Below are positions 60,832 through 64,000 of a DNA stretch of 64,000 nt, one piece after another. The translations under genes and the position numbers were made by a program. The first letter of the stretch is position 1; each line of letters begins with the position of its first letter. The DNA is from Sphingomonas xanthus (GTDB taxonomy: Bacteria; Pseudomonadota; Alphaproteobacteria; Sphingomonadales; Sphingomonadaceae). The stretch lies in NCBI RefSeq assembly GCF_007998985.1, contig NZ_CP041659.1:62001-126000 (forward strand), written 5' to 3'. The notes under the pieces were generated by a model. The model searched no databases. It was not told where the DNA came from and worked only from the letters and a program-made list of their open reading frames with translations.

Positions 60832-62451
60832 ATGAAACTGGGATCAATGCAGGATTTTCCGCTGCGCGTGATGCGGCTGGTCGACCATGCCGAGCGCGAA
60901 CATGCCAGCGGGGAAATCGTTTCTGCCTGGGCTGATGGAAGCGTTACCCGGACCAATTGGGGTAATGTCGCCCGCGATGCGCGGCGGATGGCCCAGGCCC
61001 TTGAAGCTTTGGGCATCAAGCCGGGGGACCGTGTCGCCACCTTAGCGATGAACCATGATCGCCACCTCACCGCCTGGTACGGCGCCTGCGGGATGGGCGG
61101 TGTCCTTCACACCATCAACCCGCGCCTGTTCGACGACCAACTCGAATTTATCGCCAATCATGCCGAGGATCGTGTTCTGCTTTACGATCGGGCCTTCACC
61201 CCGATCATCGAGCGCATGAAGTCGAAGTGGACGACCATCGAGCATTATGTCTGCTTCGACCCCCAGCCGGGCGAAGACGGCTTTCCCGAGTGGATCGCAC
61301 CCCATGACGGCGATTATCAGTGGTTCGAGGGCGACGAGCGCGATCCCTGCGGCCTTTGCTACACCAGCGGCACGACCGGAAACCCCAAAGGCGTGCTTTA
61401 CGAACATCGTTCGACCATGCTCCACACGCTGGTCGAAGCTTCCCCCGACATCTTTGACCTCAGCAAGCGCGCGGTCGTCCTGCCGATCGTGCCGATGTTC
61501 CATGCCAATGCGTGGGGTGTTCCCTGGGCGGCGCCGATGGTTGGGTGCAAGCTGGTGCTGTCTGCCGATTACCGCCCTGACACCATGTGTCGCCTGTTCC
61601 AGCAGGAGCGCGTGACCCATTCGGCGGGCGTCCCGACCATCTGGCTGACAATGATCGAACATATCGAGGAAAGCGGCGAAGGCTTTCCCGACCTCAAGCA
61701 GGTCACCATCGGCGGATCGGCCGCGCCGCGCGCGATGATCCGCTGGTTCCTCCAGCGCGGTATCGAGGTTTGCCACGCCTGGGGGATGACCGAAATGTCG
61801 CCCATCGGCACCTGCGGATCGCGGCCACTCGACTGGGACGACTTCAGCGTGGAGCAGAAGGTCGAATATATCGCCAGGCAGGGAAGGCCGCCATTCGGGG
61901 TCGAGCTGCGCACGGTTGATGACGAGGGCAATGTCCTGCCCCGCGACGGCGAGACGTCGGGCCGGCTTCAGTGCCGCGGCCCGTGGGTGGTCAGGCGCTA
62001 TTTCAAGGCCGAGGAAGACGCCGTCGACGCCGATCAGTGGTTCGACACGGGCGATGTGGCAGCGCTCCACCCGGATGGCACCGTCCAGATCACCGACCGG
62101 TCGAAGGACGTGATCAAGTCGGGCGGCGAATGGATCAGTTCGATCGATCTTGAGAATGCCGCCGTCGGTTGTGCCGGCATTGCCGAAGCGGCTGCGATCG
62201 GCATCCCCCATCCCAAATGGGACGAACGGCCCTTGCTCGTTTGCGTCAAAACGCCCGGAAGCGACGTTTGCGCGGTCAAGGTGCGCGATCATTTGAGCGG
62301 CCAGGTAGCCAAATGGTGGCTACCGGACGCGATCGAATTCGTCGACGAACTGCCGCACACCGCAACAGGCAAGCTCAGCAAGAAGACACTGCGCGAGCAA
62401 TTCCGCGATTATCGGTTCGCCAACGCCGCTGACATGGTCGGCCGCGACTAG
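60832..62451 (+). CDS. AMP-forming long/medium-chain fatty acyl-CoA ligase
   Basis: The 539-residue protein has the AMP-binding motif [13 protein letters not shown], the [16 protein letters not shown] and YWFDTGD-like motifs and C-terminal [11 protein letters not shown] with the catalytic Lys region. The DmdB/FadD3-like pattern fits a ligase of fatty or 3-methylmercaptopropionate-type acids; the substrate is not inferable. ATG 60832 is preceded by GGAG; GTG 60829 is adjacent. Confidence 0.9.
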   Translation: MKLGSMQDFPLRVMRLVDHAEREHASGEIVSAWADGSVTRTNWGNVARDARRMAQALEALGIKPGDRVATLAMNHDRHLTAWYGACGMGGVLHTINPRLFDDQLEFIANHAEDRVLLYDRAFTPIIERMKSKWTTIEHYVCFDPQPGEDGFPEWIAPHDGDYQWFEGDERDPCGLCYTSGTTGNPKGVLYEHRSTMLHTLVEASPDIFDLSKRAVVLPIVPMFHANAWGVPWAAPMVGCKLVLSADYRPDTMCRLFQQERVTHSAGVPTIWLTMIEHIEESGEGFPDLKQVTIGGSAAPRAMIRWFLQRGIEVCHAWGMTEMSPIGTCGSRPLDWDDFSVEQKVEYIARQGRPPFGVELRTVDDEGNVLPRDGETSGRLQCRGPWVVRRYFKAEEDAVDADQWFDTGDVAALHPDGTVQITDRSKDVIKSGGEWISSIDLENAAVGCAGIAEAAAIGIPHPKWDERPLLVCVKTPGSDVCAVKVRDHLSGQVAKWWLPDAIEFVDELPHTATGKLSKKTLREQFRDYRFANAADMVGRD

Positions 62452-62522
62452 ACGGGACGGCCCGGGCATCCTATCTGCCCAGCCAAATCCCTGATCCATC
62501 AATTCCGGAGCTTCGCGACCCC

Positions 62523-64000
<1,478 letters not shown>

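Overview
The window reads as chromosomal DNA of an alphaproteobacterium, most probably a sphingomonad (Sphingomonadales). The basis is the GC-rich codon use (not measured), the protein families (ETF-ubiquinone oxidoreductase, TrmFO, MAPEG pair, deoxyhypusine-synthase-like protein beside a short ornithine decarboxylase, dnaX-ybaB beside the SRP RNA) and the frequent GTG/TTG starts with clear Shine-Dalgarno sites. No lineage was confirmed by search.

The left half (about 0.7-28.4 kb) is accessory in character. It starts with a RES/Xre toxin-antitoxin pair (0.8-1.9 kb), a small catabolic-looking group (Gfo/Idh/MocA oxidoreductase, exported cyclase-family hydrolase, 4-OT-like tautomerase, LysR regulator) and an arylamine N-acetyltransferase. 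A compact arsenic operon follows on the minus strand (8.2-6.5 kb): an unannotated 35-residue peptide carrying CCSTCC, arsR, arsI-like C-As lyase, a possible 39-residue ORF and an AqpS-like aquaglyceroporin. After a 1387-residue hybrid histidine kinase comes a copper island (13.4-21.5 kb): two P1B ATPases, a CopZ-like HMA protein, a DmeF-like CDF transporter, CueR, and two exported/membrane proteins. Five promoters with a 19-bp spacer and a MerR-type dyad lie in this island; one of them faces no gene, only a strong C-loop hairpin. A mercury module (22.0-24.5 kb) has a MerA-like flavoprotein, MerR, MerT and a GDCCVxC protein, with two related dyads. Decayed sequence (a DUF411 remnant, inverted-repeat elements, a possible frameshifted small membrane protein) fills the spaces around these modules.

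The right half (28.6-64 kb) is mostly core genome: trmFO, gyrA, tRNA-Ile(CAU), tRNA-Pro(UGG), an M28 peptidase, a radical SAM protein, a lytic transglycosylase coupled to a diverged uracil-DNA glycosylase, then an overlapping five-gene run (ETF-QO, TPR protein, ispE, nnr, RNA methyltransferase). Next are two tandem MAPEG proteins, a polyamine pair (ornithine decarboxylase and DHS-like synthase), a threonine dehydratase, two tandem cysteine desulfurases with a ferredoxin, the SRP RNA, dnaX, ybaB, an acyl-CoA ligase and ettA, which runs off the end.

The most novel-looking signals are the tetracysteine peptide overlapping arsR, and the self-contained CueR-type promoter set with an orphan promoter that may make a small copper-induced RNA. 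Both are inferences from sequence alone.
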